Positions 1 to 7,723 of a stretch of DNA of 9,876 nucleotides are shown piece after piece. The notes beneath the pieces are model-generated. The model was not told the origin of the DNA. It did not search any database and saw nothing but the letters and a program-made list of their open reading frames with translations. The position numbers and the translations under genes are program-made. Origin of the DNA: Candidatus Omnitrophota bacterium (GTDB lineage Bacteria > Omnitrophota > Gorgyraeia > Gygaellales > Profunditerraquicolaceae); the NCBI GenBank assembly GCA_028706895.1, contig JAQTVG010000008.1, positions 7,136 through 17,011 on the forward strand. The letters run 5' to 3'. The number at the start of each line of letters is the position of its first letter. The stretch's first letter is position 1.

Positions 1-1487
1 TGCAATTCTTTTTCACTTCTCTTTCTTCTGTCTTCTATGGCCAGGCTGTTTATTTCCATCTTCACGCGTATACGCTCAAAATATAATTTTGTTACTTCAT
101 CCAGGATATTATCGCGCAGTTCCACCATAAGCCTTGAACGCACATCAATGGACGTCTGGTCGCTGTTCCAGATTAAATCGCCCAATTCCCAACTTAAAGT
201 TAAATCCCAGCCGCTCGATTTATCATCCGGCCCCTCATACACGTAACTGGTATTTGCGCTTGTGTATATTTCATAATTTGTATTCCGGCCCTTGTCCAGG
301 CCTAATGTTACTCTGGGCAATATTGCTTTTATGTTTGCTCTTTTTCTCCATTTCTTAATTTTGTCAAATCCTACCTCGGCATACTTGATTGCCGCCTGCT
401 GGACTTCGTTAATCTTCGGCTCTTCTTTATAATATGCCAATACCGCATCTTTTGTATCATTGCTTCCGGAATTCCCGATACTAGCCTTAAACAAACCTTT
501 ATCGCAGGCAGCATACAGATTGTTTTGATTATCTAAAGCAAGGAACCTGATATCTTGCGACGCCAGGCCAAATGATACCTCTTGCCAACGGTCAGATGTG
601 TATTCAAATATGCCTGATTTACTAATTGCATAAAGATTTGCCCTGCTAGTAAACAGCAGGAACTTTACATCCCGGCTGAGCAATCCATAACTTGTGACAG
701 CTTCCCAACTCTGGCCTCTATCACAGCTTCTTAGGACACCGTTGGATGTAGCTATATAAATACAATTTAGATTACCAGGGTCACAGCTTACATATCTTAC
801 GCATAGAGACATATCCAGCCCTTCACTCTCCTGGTTTTTCTCTTCCGCATCCGGATTCTCTCCTGAAACATGCATAACAAAAATCCTATCCCAGGATTCT
901 CCCTGGTCCTGGCTCATAAAAACACCGTCTATGCAAGCAACATAAATACAACTTTGTCCGCTTTTATTATAGTCTATGGACAAGATATCGCTATTGCCCA
1001 GTTTTCCCTTTTGCCTGCTCCAGTTGCGGCCGTTATCTTTACTAAAGAAAAACCCGCCTTTTGTTCCTAAGTAAATAACGCCGGATAAAACCGCAACACA
1101 CTTTGCCTCGTTCTCTAAATAATTTTTCCCCTGAAAAATCCTCTTCCATGACTTTCCTTGATTAAAACTGTAAAAAAGCCCGTTTCCGGTTGCCGCGAAT
1201 AAAGAATTTTTATCGCGGGGGTCAAACAACAGGAAATTTACAGAATGGTTTTGCCCCCTGATAGACAAGATATTTCTCCAATTCATGCCGCCGTCTTCGC
1301 TTTTAATGATGCTATTATTTGTTCCCGCATAAATAATCTTTGAATTATCCCGGCCTACTAAAACCGAATTTAAGTCCAGGTTCTCCCTGCTTATATTCTG
1401 CCAGGTATATTCATCTGCAAAACACCCGCTCTTAACACACAATAGAAACAAACATACACTTACCGCGATTTTAATATTCTTATTCAT
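1..1487 (-). CDS. Secreted BNR/Asp-box repeat protein (partial, C-terminus beyond window)
   Basis: The reading frame stays open from the ATG at 1487 to the window start (495 codons), so the C-terminus is missing. Residues 1-24 look like a Sec signal peptide (basic start, hydrophobic residues 6-18, likely cleavage after CFA), so the product is probably periplasmic or extracellular. Five Asp-box motifs (S-x-D/N-x-G-x-x-W) lie at about 63-70 (SEDGGMNW), 107-114, 149-156 (SKDNGRNW), 192-199 and 254-261, with a degenerate sixth near 296-301. This spacing fits a BNR/YCF48-like beta-propeller. After about residue 350 comes a different, unrecognised domain, first helical and then beta-rich (ILPRVTLGLDKG), ending in a charged helix. 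The start is supported by GGGAGG five bases upstream of the ATG. A promoter-like motif shared with two other sites lies 62 bases upstream. Enzymatic sialidase residues are not evident, so a structural, binding or assembly role is as likely. The repeat call is firm; the function is unknown. Confidence 0.88.
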   Translation of the reverse strand, partial: MNKNIKIAVSVCLFLLCVKSGCFADEYTWQNISRENLDLNSVLVGRDNSKIIYAGTNNSIIKSEDGGMNWRNILSIRGQNHSVNFLLFDPRDKNSLFAATGNGLFYSFNQGKSWKRIFQGKNYLENEAKCVAVLSGVIYLGTKGGFFFSKDNGRNWSRQKGKLGNSDILSIDYNKSGQSCIYVACIDGVFMSQDQGESWDRIFVMHVSGENPDAEEKNQESEGLDMSLCVRYVSCDPGNLNCIYIATSNGVLRSCDRGQSWEAVTSYGLLSRDVKFLLFTSRANLYAISKSGIFEYTSDRWQEVSFGLASQDIRFLALDNQNNLYAACDKGLFKASIGNSGSNDTKDAVLAYYKEEPKINEVQQAAIKYAEVGFDKIKKWRKRANIKAILPRVTLGLDKGRNTNYEIYTSANTSYVYEGPDDKSSGWDLTLSWELGDLIWNSDQTSIDVRSRLMVELRDNILDEVTKLYFERIRVKMEINSLAIEDRRKRSEKEL

Positions 1488-1499
1488 CTGTGCCTCCCT

Positions 1500-1537
1500 G
1501 CCCAGAAAGGGCGTACCAAACAATCCTTTATGTTTGG
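1500..1537 (-). promoter_or_regulatory. Two hairpins in the 5' leader of the BNR gene
   Basis: Two inverted repeats lie between the promoter-like motif and the BNR start codon. The first pairs CCAAACA with TGTTTGG (1516-1522 with 1531-1537, 7-bp perfect stem, 8-base loop). The second pairs GCCC with GGGC (1500-1512, 4-bp stem, 5-base loop) and abuts the GGGAGG ribosome binding site. They could affect mRNA stability or translation of the gene at 1487. I recognise no known riboswitch class. A regulatory role is inferred. Confidence 0.4.
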
Positions 1538-1548
1538 GTGCTCTGCCT

Positions 1549-1578
1549 TAATAGACGCAAAAAGAGGCAAAATCTAAC
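1549..1578 (-). promoter_or_regulatory. Putative ECF-type promoter, copy A (BNR gene)
   Basis: Read on the minus strand, GTTAGATT (1578-1571) is followed after 15 bases by TCTATTA (ending at 1549), with GCG just before it, so the -10-like part reads GCGTCTATTA. The same two blocks, at the same or a one-base-different spacing, occur at 5171-5200 and 7786-7814. CGTC-containing -10 elements are common for ECF sigma factors, and one is encoded at 5817. The position, 62 bases upstream of the BNR ATG, suits a promoter. Recognition by this particular sigma factor is inferred. Confidence 0.6.
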
Positions 1579-1669
1579 AAAAATTCTAAATATAATTTTT
1601 TAGGATAATTAGAAAAATAAAGTGGGTTTAAATATCAGGCGTGCTTTTTAATTAGCGGAGGGTTCTTTT

Positions 1670-2236
1670 TTATTTTCTGCTGTCTGGAACTCCGGGGCCA
1701 TGGCTCTGGGTAATGAGCTGCTGAAGATGGTGTTTTTCTATCTCCACTAATACCCCATCCTTAAAATATAACTGGTATGATTCGTGGACAAAAAATACGG
1801 GGATAATAAGAAATGTAACTGCGCGCAGCTTATTTATCCTATACATCCATATTTCTTGCGCGCCATAATGGCCGGCGCCGGTTGCATTTATGATTTTATC
1901 GGGCTTACCCAGCAGAAAAATAACCTCTTCTTCGGTAGACCCATCGGTGACCATTAATTTTCGCAAATTACTCTTGGCGGATTCGCTTAAATCAGGGTGG
2001 TTGGAAATATATTTCTCTACTTCTATTTTAAGGTCATCTATTTCCTCCTCATATGCCTGGCTCTCACGGAAATTCTTGATAGTTACGGATTTTTTCTTAC
2101 CCATAAACCCGCCCTTGACCGCTTTCTCTTCTTTGGTAAAGCTGTATAAAGGCTTTTGGGCCGTTACAATAGGCATAGAACAACCCGCAATTGTTAGTAA
2201 AAATGAAATTATAATTAAAACTGATATGATTCTCAT
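1670..2236 (-). CDS. Lipoprotein with BamE/SmpA-like domain
   Basis: This 188-residue protein starts with a lipoprotein signal peptide: a basic N-terminus, a hydrophobic core, and a lipobox ending IAGC with Cys19 as the lipidated residue. The middle and C-terminal part (about 85-165) has the SmpA/OmlA/BamE pattern: a short helix, then a phrase like STEEEVIFLLGKPDKI, then beta strands (EIWMYR, YQLYFKDGVLVEIE). BamE-like domains occur in outer-membrane assembly lipoproteins and in many other small lipoproteins, so a true Bam role is not shown. A hydrophobic stretch near 139-150 (VTFLIIPVFFV) is unusual inside this fold. The gene starts 12 bases after the CHAT gene stop, with a GTAGG-type weak Shine-Dalgarno, and is probably the last gene of the anti-sigma/CHAT operon. 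The fold assignment is from pattern only. Confidence 0.85.
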   Translation of the reverse strand: MRIISVLIIISFLLTIAGCSMPIVTAQKPLYSFTKEEKAVKGGFMGKKKSVTIKNFRESQAYEEEIDDLKIEVEKYISNHPDLSESAKSNLRKLMVTDGSTEEEVIFLLGKPDKIINATGAGHYGAQEIWMYRINKLRAVTFLIIPVFFVHESYQLYFKDGVLVEIEKHHLQQLITQSHGPGVPDSRK

Positions 2237-2248
2237 AGGTACCTACTA

Positions 2249-4435
2249 TTATATATTAAAATCCAGGAATTCCTGCTTAATTCTTTTATAATCATCCGTA
2301 TCTATTAATCTATAGATGTCCTGGGCCATCCGCAAATAATCCTTAGCTTTCTTCTTACGGCCTTTCTTTTTATATAGAAGCCCCATATTATAGTATGCAG
2401 AAGCCATCTCCGGACGGGCATTGATCTGTTCAGAAATTAAAATCGCCTGCTTGAAAGACTTTTCGGCCTCTTGTAAAGAATCCATTTCTACATATAATTC
2501 TCCGATCATATTGTAGTCGCTTGCGATACTTGGTTTATTGCCGTGAAACTGGTCTATTTTCAGGCCTTGCGCGTAATAATCCATGGCTTTCTGGTATTCT
2601 TTCTCAATTATACATATCTCTCCTAAATTAAAATAATAATCGCTCAGTTCATTTCTTAACTTCATTCTTTCAAAAAGCCTGCGGCTTTTGTTATAGAGCT
2701 CTTTGGCTGTTATAAAATCATCTTTATTGCAGAATACCAAACCCATATCAAAATAATCACAGGCTAAATTATACCTGTGTTCGTATATATGCTGCCTTTC
2801 ACGGTTAATCTCTGAACTCTTTGTTAACAGTTCTAATGCCTTATCCTGTTCATCTTTATCCATATACCAGACTGCCAGTTTTCTTAAGGCAGCTGCTTCA
2901 TTTAACTTATCATGGTTTTTCCTGCTTAGCATTATCGCTTTGTTATAGAAATCAAATGCTTTAGGGTATTCTCCGCGCTGATGATAAACCCAGGCAATAC
3001 CTATATAGGCACGAGATAAATGCCTTTTATCATGTTTTCTTTCGCTGGAAAGCGCGTAGTCAAAATAAGACCTTAGGGCATTATCCCTATCACCCAGCCT
3101 CTCATAGGCATCTGCTGCCAATGGATATGCTGCAAGAAACAACGGGTCCTTTCCGATAATCTGGTTACAAAGCAAAACAGCTTCCTGATTATTGCCTTTA
3201 AGAAATAATTTCTGTGATTTAAGGAAAGAAAGGGAAATGCCGGGATTCCTGACTGGTAACCACATATATAAGAATGCCGCTGCAAATATGATAAACCCTG
3301 CTAAAGCAAGCTTTACCATATGCTTCTTGTATAGAGAAGCGCCTTTTCTAAATTTTAGTGCTGCGCTCCTGGCTTTAGGCCTGAATAATATAAAATTCGG
3401 GTTTCCATAAAGAAGATAGTTTGCCCAGGATATAGTGGCGCTGCCGTATTCTTTAATTAATTTCAGGCGGCCCAGGCGCATACACTCGCCAACCGGATTA
3501 CCTTTGATTAATTGCGCATAGAATTCCCTGGCAAATACAAGGCTTACCGAATCCTCTATCTTCCATATTGAGCCGATGTAATGCCTGACACCGGAGAATA
3601 AAAATGCTGATGCCAAACTATAGTTTTTCTCCTGATAATCAACACACATCGGTTCGGTTACGGCCCTCGCAGAATGACAAGCATTAGAAAAGATTAAGCT
3701 CGGCAAATGCGGGCTTTCGCCTAGAGCAAGAATATCTGTTCCATCGTTTAACACCCAGCCTGTATTCTTCGGGTTATGCGCGTCATATTCGCAATGGCCG
3801 GCAAAATGGACGATATCGTAATCACGCAGGTTCTTTTTAACATAGAGCGTACTAATAGAAGTAGACTTAAAATCAATGGCTATTTCATTTCTTTTACGGT
3901 CAAACTGATTCTTGATATATACGCCTTCGAGGTAAGCGGATTTCAGGTCGCCGGTGGGATTAGACAATATAAGCATCTTGGGGGTGGTTGTCAGGCTGCG
4001 GTATTGCGGAAGTTTTATTTCGTCCTTGGTCCTTACTACCCTGCCTAAATTAAATTTAAGGCATAAAAATTCATTACCGTCGTATAAAAGTTCCCAGGGG
4101 ATATTAATTAATTCTTCATCAATAGAAAAGATTAAATTTTTAACTACAGTTGTTTTTAACCTGTCTTTGACTGAACGTGTAAATAGATGGTCCCAAAGCA
4201 CCTGGCCGGTTTTTTTAAGGCTCTCTGTATAATCGGAATGGTTAGCGCCTCTCTGGCTTGCTTTGTTTAATATATTTATTACTTCCTGGCATAATTTTTC
4301 TATTTCCGTAAATGCCGCTGACAGCCGGCTATAGTGCCTTACGGTCTGAGCAAGCTCCTTTTCTTCAAAGGCGCTCATTGCAAGTATACCGTCTTGTTTT
4401 AATATTTCCAAAACAAGGACACTATGCTCTTCCAT
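2249..4435 (-). CDS. Membrane-anchored CHAT protease with C-terminal TPR array
   Basis: The protein has 728 residues. Residues about 95-350 form a CHAT (caspase HetF-associated with TPRs) domain. It has the conserved IPWELLYD phrase (112-119), the catalytic-type His in HFAGH (His214) and the catalytic-type Cys in SNACHS (Cys253), followed by the strand ending YLLYGNPNF. Residues about 374-394 are a single transmembrane helix, preceded by a strongly basic stretch (KFRKG, YKKHMVK), which by the positive-inside rule puts CHAT in the cytoplasm. From about 405 to 725 there is a run of TPR-type helical repeats (for example AYIGIAWVYHQRGEYPKAFDFY), predicted on the far side of the membrane. CHAT domains are clan CD cysteine proteases. 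The gene lies 6 bases after the anti-sigma gene, which makes that protein the obvious candidate substrate. Cys replaces the usual Gly after the catalytic His. Domain identity is strong; substrate and topology are inferred. Confidence 0.93.
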   Translation of the reverse strand: MEEHSVLVLEILKQDGILAMSAFEEKELAQTVRHYSRLSAAFTEIEKLCQEVINILNKASQRGANHSDYTESLKKTGQVLWDHLFTRSVKDRLKTTVVKNLIFSIDEELINIPWELLYDGNEFLCLKFNLGRVVRTKDEIKLPQYRSLTTTPKMLILSNPTGDLKSAYLEGVYIKNQFDRKRNEIAIDFKSTSISTLYVKKNLRDYDIVHFAGHCEYDAHNPKNTGWVLNDGTDILALGESPHLPSLIFSNACHSARAVTEPMCVDYQEKNYSLASAFLFSGVRHYIGSIWKIEDSVSLVFAREFYAQLIKGNPVGECMRLGRLKLIKEYGSATISWANYLLYGNPNFILFRPKARSAALKFRKGASLYKKHMVKLALAGFIIFAAAFLYMWLPVRNPGISLSFLKSQKLFLKGNNQEAVLLCNQIIGKDPLFLAAYPLAADAYERLGDRDNALRSYFDYALSSERKHDKRHLSRAYIGIAWVYHQRGEYPKAFDFYNKAIMLSRKNHDKLNEAAALRKLAVWYMDKDEQDKALELLTKSSEINRERQHIYEHRYNLACDYFDMGLVFCNKDDFITAKELYNKSRRLFERMKLRNELSDYYFNLGEICIIEKEYQKAMDYYAQGLKIDQFHGNKPSIASDYNMIGELYVEMDSLQEAEKSFKQAILISEQINARPEMASAYYNMGLLYKKKGRKKKAKDYLRMAQDIYRLIDTDDYKRIKQEFLDFNI

Positions 4436-4441
4436 ATGGCG

Positions 4442-5149
4442 CTATCTCTTTATATCTAATAATATGGAGGCGACTCTGTTCTCTACGCCGGATACCTCAA
4501 TAATATATTTTCCTGCTAGGACATGTTCAAATATTACTTTATCAGAAACAGTCAGGTAAGATTCGAGTTCTAAGTCCTCTTTAAGGAGGGTCACCCTTAA
4601 ATCTTTAATTATATGGTGTGTCTGTTTATCTTTTATAAAAATAATCAAATCAAAAGCCTGTCCGTGTTTATTCTCTATTTTTACCTCAACTCTTATATCC
4701 TTTAAATCCTTCAAGATAGTAACTTCGTCCTTAAATTCTTTTATCTGCCGGCTGCGTAATACCGGAGCAGGCACAAATTCCTGCCCGACCAAAACATCTC
4801 CTGTAGTGTTCAGTATCTCTAATGCCTTTTGGCCAAGTTTAACGGCTATCTCTATGACAGATAGGCTATCTTTAGGCGGCACCAATGTTTTAGCAAACTC
4901 AACTAGATCTTTCGGCGCTTCTTTTTCGGAAATCGGCTTTAATTTCAATTGAATGGCAAAAACTTCAGCGCAAGCTTCACAATTTATTAAATGCGCCTTT
5001 ATCCGCTCATTATCTTCCGGCGGAAGCTTACCCTCAAAAAAACACGCCATTTCTTCTTCGCCCGGATGCAACTTGGCGTCTGACGGCGGAAGGCCATCTT
5101 TCCATTTCTTATAGGCTGCTTTTATCAATTTTTCTATTCTATCGGGCAT
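4442..5149 (-). CDS. Putative soluble zinc-binding anti-sigma factor with C-terminal beta domain
   Basis: This 235-residue protein has an N-terminal zinc-finger anti-sigma (ZAS/zf-HC2-like) pattern: His28, then His53-x3-Cys57-x2-Cys60 (AHLINCEAC) behind a helix resembling the usual ACFFEGKLPPEDNERI segment. Such domains clamp ECF sigma factors and hold them inactive. No transmembrane helix is visible, unlike classical membrane-bound RseA-type factors. A probable helix at 95-115 links to a beta-rich C-terminal domain (about 140-235) resembling an Ig-like or transthyretin-like sandwich (DLIIFIKD, LAGKYIIEVSG). The gene starts 62 bases after the sigma stop with a strong GGGGAGGAG ribosome binding site, and a promoter-like motif fills the gap, so it can be transcribed apart from the sigma gene. 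It is followed at 6 bases by the CHAT gene. The anti-sigma role follows from motif and position. The flexible linker between the two domains would be a plausible proteolysis target, which is inference. Confidence 0.82.
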   Translation of the reverse strand: MPDRIEKLIKAAYKKWKDGLPPSDAKLHPGEEEMACFFEGKLPPEDNERIKAHLINCEACAEVFAIQLKLKPISEKEAPKDLVEFAKTLVPPKDSLSVIEIAVKLGQKALEILNTTGDVLVGQEFVPAPVLRSRQIKEFKDEVTILKDLKDIRVEVKIENKHGQAFDLIIFIKDKQTHHIIKDLRVTLLKEDLELESYLTVSDKVIFEHVLAGKYIIEVSGVENRVASILLDIKR

Positions 5150-5170
5150 TATGTTACTCCTCCCCAGCTA

Positions 5171-5200
5171 TAATAGACGTAAGAATACACGTAATCTAAC
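5171..5200 (-). promoter_or_regulatory. Putative ECF-type promoter, copy B (anti-sigma/CHAT/lipoprotein operon)
   Basis: On the minus strand, GTTAGATT (5200-5193) is followed after 15 bases by TCTATTA, preceded by ACG (ACGTCTATTATAG). The spacing is identical to copy A. The motif lies entirely in the 62-base gap between sigma and anti-sigma genes, and only 21 bases separate it from the anti-sigma ATG. The expected transcript would have a very short leader holding just the GGGGAGGAG ribosome binding site. A promoter here would let the sigma factor raise its own inhibitor, the CHAT protein and the lipoprotein. Confidence 0.65.
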
Positions 5201-5211
5201 GCCAAAAAAAA

Positions 5212-5817
5212 TTAATTTATTACTGCAAAACCTTTGCCCTTAAAACATTCCTTAAGCCTTTCAACAATGCGGGACTTACGCATGTCAATCGCCCCGCGCG
5301 AAATCTTAAGGTGGGCCTTTAATTCCTCAAGGCTTAAATTCCTGCGAATATGCAATTCCAGGAAATATTTATCGTCAATAGCCAACTTATCTATACAATC
5401 TTTTAAACTGTTGAGCTTCTCGTCATCGCTGAGCGTATCAGCAGCTGATGGAGAATCGGAAGAAAGGATTTCCAGAAGGCTGAAATTGTCATCAATTTCT
5501 TCGTCAATAGATATATCGGGTTTTAGCTTACGGATATAATCTATGGCCGTATTAACCGTAACCTGCCTAAGCCAACTGGCAAGGCTGCAGCCGTTTTTTG
5601 CCTTGAAACTGCTTAATTTTCTGAAATTATCTTTTACTAAGGAAAGGAATATTTCTTGGAAGATGTCCTGAATATTTTCTTGCGTGAAGGTATGGCCTTT
5701 GACTCTAAAGACGCTGTGGATATAGTTATATATTAAAGAGGAATACTTTGCTACGAATTCATCCCAAGCCCGCTTGTCCCCTTTAACACACCTCTGGACA
5801 AACACCAGGTCATCCAT
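5212..5817 (-). CDS. ECF-type RNA polymerase sigma factor
   Basis: The product has 201 residues, a typical size for an extracytoplasmic-function (group IV) sigma factor. Region 2 covers about 18-98 and includes the core-binding helix (DIFQEIFLSLVKDNF) and the -10-recognition part (SWLRQVTVNTAIDYIRK). A fairly long acidic linker follows (about 100-132). Region 4 (about 133-192) ends in a helix-turn-helix (LSLEELKAHLKISRGAIDMRKSRI) that would read the -35 element. Region 3 is absent, as expected. The ATG at 5817 has little Shine-Dalgarno. The gene starts 24 bases after the TMTC-like gene stop and is probably cotranscribed with it. A TATAAT sequence shortly before the start could give a near-leaderless transcript, but the evidence is weak. 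The zinc-finger protein at 5149 is the probable anti-sigma. Family is confident; the ECF subgroup is not determined. Confidence 0.92.
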   Translation of the reverse strand: MDDLVFVQRCVKGDKRAWDEFVAKYSSLIYNYIHSVFRVKGHTFTQENIQDIFQEIFLSLVKDNFRKLSSFKAKNGCSLASWLRQVTVNTAIDYIRKLKPDISIDEEIDDNFSLLEILSSDSPSAADTLSDDEKLNSLKDCIDKLAIDDKYFLELHIRRNLSLEELKAHLKISRGAIDMRKSRIVERLKECFKGKGFAVIN

Positions 5818-5841
5818 AATAAATTTATTATATCATCTTTT

Positions 5842-7656
5842 CTACTGATTATAAATAATTCTTGGTTCTTTTATGTCTTCTTTATTCCTAAAAGGCTGGA
5901 TTAATTTAAGGAATGCCGGATCAATTATACCGCCTAGCCCGGTAACAATATCCGCGTGTTTTATCGCCATATCATGATTACCTTTCTTAAAATAAAATAC
6001 CGCTAAATTAAAGTGTGCTGTTATGAAATTTTGATCAATCTGGATTATCCTGTTCCATAATTCAATTGCTTTATCAACTTCACCGTTATCGCTATACACT
6101 GCAGCTAAATCATTAATTGCTGGTATATAATCCGGGTTAACCTCAATGGCCTTGCGTAAGGCTTCTATGGCATTTTTTTTCTCACTAAGCTTATCATACG
6201 CACTGCCAAGATTATAATATGCCTTATAATGCGCTGGGTTAAGGCCTATTGCTTGCTTACCCGCAGCGATTGCTTTTGCATACTCACCCATCGCTACATA
6301 TATATTACAAATATTATTATAGGCATCAACATAATCTTTCTTTATGTTTATGGCTTGCAAATAATTTTTTATCGCCTTCTCATTATCGCCAGCATCCTGA
6401 TATGCGTTACCCAAGCTATAAAAAGCTACTGCATTGTATTTTGTATTCTTAACAGCGTCCTCCCATAGGCTTATGCTATTTTTCCAGACGCAGCACCTTT
6501 CCCAGCTTGAAACAGAAAATAGTAAGGTAACTGTAAAAAACAACAGCAAAAATAGACTGCCGGATCTTGACCATCGCTTATAAATTAAATCCGCAAAAAC
6601 ACCCACTATAAAAAGTATGCCAAGTAACGGTATATAGGCATATCTATCCGCAACCACAAATGAACCTATTGGCTTCCACAGCAAAGCCGGCAAAAGCATA
6701 ATCAAAAAGAATCCATAGCCGAAAACAACTTTTCTTAAAGAAACTCTTGAAATAAACACTGTTACCCCAAACATTATAACTACCAAGATACAGACAATAA
6801 GCTCTTGCTTTGGAATCCCATAATAGAAATATAAACATGAAAGTTTTATTGGAACTATCGCTTTGCATGTATAAAAAATAAGCGCGTACCCAGGAATTAC
6901 CACTCTTTCCCAAATAGACCAAGAGCCGATATTTCTTACAACATTAAAATCTTCTAAGGCATTAAGCGAATATTGGGCAAAAATTGCCAATATTATAAAA
7001 ACAGCTGATACTATACAAAATGGTATTTTATCCAAAAGTAATTTTTTATCGTAATCACGATAAGTCAAATAGTCTATAAGCCATAAAACAATGGGCAACA
7101 TGACTACTGTTGACTTAGAAAGAACCGAGCATAAAAATAACAACAAAGAAATATAATAATATTTCGAAATACGCTTTTCCTTACGATATTGCAAATAAAA
7201 AATTATGGCCCCGAAAGAAAATAAAGCAGCCAAAAGATCCTTCCTGCCACTAACCCATGCTACCGACTCTACATGCAAAGGATGTATTCCAAACAACATA
7301 GCTGTTACAAAAGATAACAAAATATTATCCGTCAGCAAATAAATTAACCAAAAAACTAGGCAGCAATTGGCTAAATGCAATATAAGGTTATCAAGGTGAT
7401 ATGGAAAGGGATTGAGTTTAAAAAAAGAGTATTCAAATGAATAAGAAAGGATGGTAAAAGGGTGATAATTTCCGGATATGAAAGATGTAAATATTTTCTC
7501 AATGTTCCTCAAAGATAAAGATTGGATAAGTCCATTTTCCGTTACATATCTTGTATCATCCCAGTTTGTAAAGTTATTTTTAAGAGAAGGATAAAGAGAA
7601 ACAAAAGTAATTATCAAAATAACAAATAAAGCAATTATTATTTTTAATTTACGCAT
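5842..7656 (-). CDS. TMTC-like GT-C superfamily membrane protein with C-terminal TPRs
   Basis: This 604-residue protein begins with a transmembrane helix (about 5-24), then a loop with an acidic pair (NWDD, Asp33-Asp34) as in GT-C glycosyltransferases, then the phrases YHPFTILSYSFEYSFF and HPLHVESVAWVSGRKD (125-140). Both are typical of the TMTC (transmembrane and TPR) protein family. About ten hydrophobic helices run to about residue 385. Residues about 405-590 are TPRs (for example AFYSLGNAYQDAGDNEKAIKNY). Eukaryotic TMTC proteins are O-mannosyltransferases using polyprenyl-linked sugar. Bacterial relatives are mostly uncharacterised, so protein or surface-glycan glycosylation is an inference. 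The ATG at 7656 has a poor Shine-Dalgarno in an AT-rich leader. A promoter-like motif and a 9-codon ORF lie upstream. The sigma gene follows after 24 bases, so the two probably form one transcription unit. Confidence 0.85.
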   Translation of the reverse strand: MRKLKIIIALFVILIITFVSLYPSLKNNFTNWDDTRYVTENGLIQSLSLRNIEKIFTSFISGNYHPFTILSYSFEYSFFKLNPFPYHLDNLILHLANCCLVFWLIYLLTDNILLSFVTAMLFGIHPLHVESVAWVSGRKDLLAALFSFGAIIFYLQYRKEKRISKYYYISLLLFLCSVLSKSTVVMLPIVLWLIDYLTYRDYDKKLLLDKIPFCIVSAVFIILAIFAQYSLNALEDFNVVRNIGSWSIWERVVIPGYALIFYTCKAIVPIKLSCLYFYYGIPKQELIVCILVVIMFGVTVFISRVSLRKVVFGYGFFLIMLLPALLWKPIGSFVVADRYAYIPLLGILFIVGVFADLIYKRWSRSGSLFLLLFFTVTLLFSVSSWERCCVWKNSISLWEDAVKNTKYNAVAFYSLGNAYQDAGDNEKAIKNYLQAINIKKDYVDAYNNICNIYVAMGEYAKAIAAGKQAIGLNPAHYKAYYNLGSAYDKLSEKKNAIEALRKAIEVNPDYIPAINDLAAVYSDNGEVDKAIELWNRIIQIDQNFITAHFNLAVFYFKKGNHDMAIKHADIVTGLGGIIDPAFLKLIQPFRNKEDIKEPRIIYNQ

Positions 7657-7723
7657 AATTGAAAAAAATAAAAGAAATACTTAGTTAACTTTCTAATGCG
7701 ATTATTATACTGCTGTCTGATAA

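Noticed and set aside
37..1070. Plus-strand reading frames of 66-74 codons
   Set aside because: They lie antisense to the continuous minus-strand BNR repeat frame, lack Shine-Dalgarno sequences and have shadow-like composition.
1582..1620. Terminator between the lipoprotein and BNR genes
   Set aside because: Only a weak all-AT inverted repeat (TTCTAA/TTAGAA) before a short T-run; not convincing as an intrinsic terminator.
1890..2291. Plus-strand 133-codon reading frame
   Set aside because: Antisense to the lipoprotein gene, low-complexity Ser/Ile-rich product, no ribosome binding site.
3776..4232. Overlapping plus-strand frames of about 90 codons
   Set aside because: Antisense to the well-supported CHAT domain; no independent coding evidence.
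5818..5845. Sigma70-type leaderless promoter for the sigma gene
   Set aside because: A TATAAT is present, but the region is AT-rich and the -35 match is poor; noted only as a possibility.
6644..6922. Minus-strand 92-codon frame inside the TMTC-like gene
   Set aside because: Out of frame with the conserved membrane protein, aromatic/Ser-rich shadow without a ribosome binding site.
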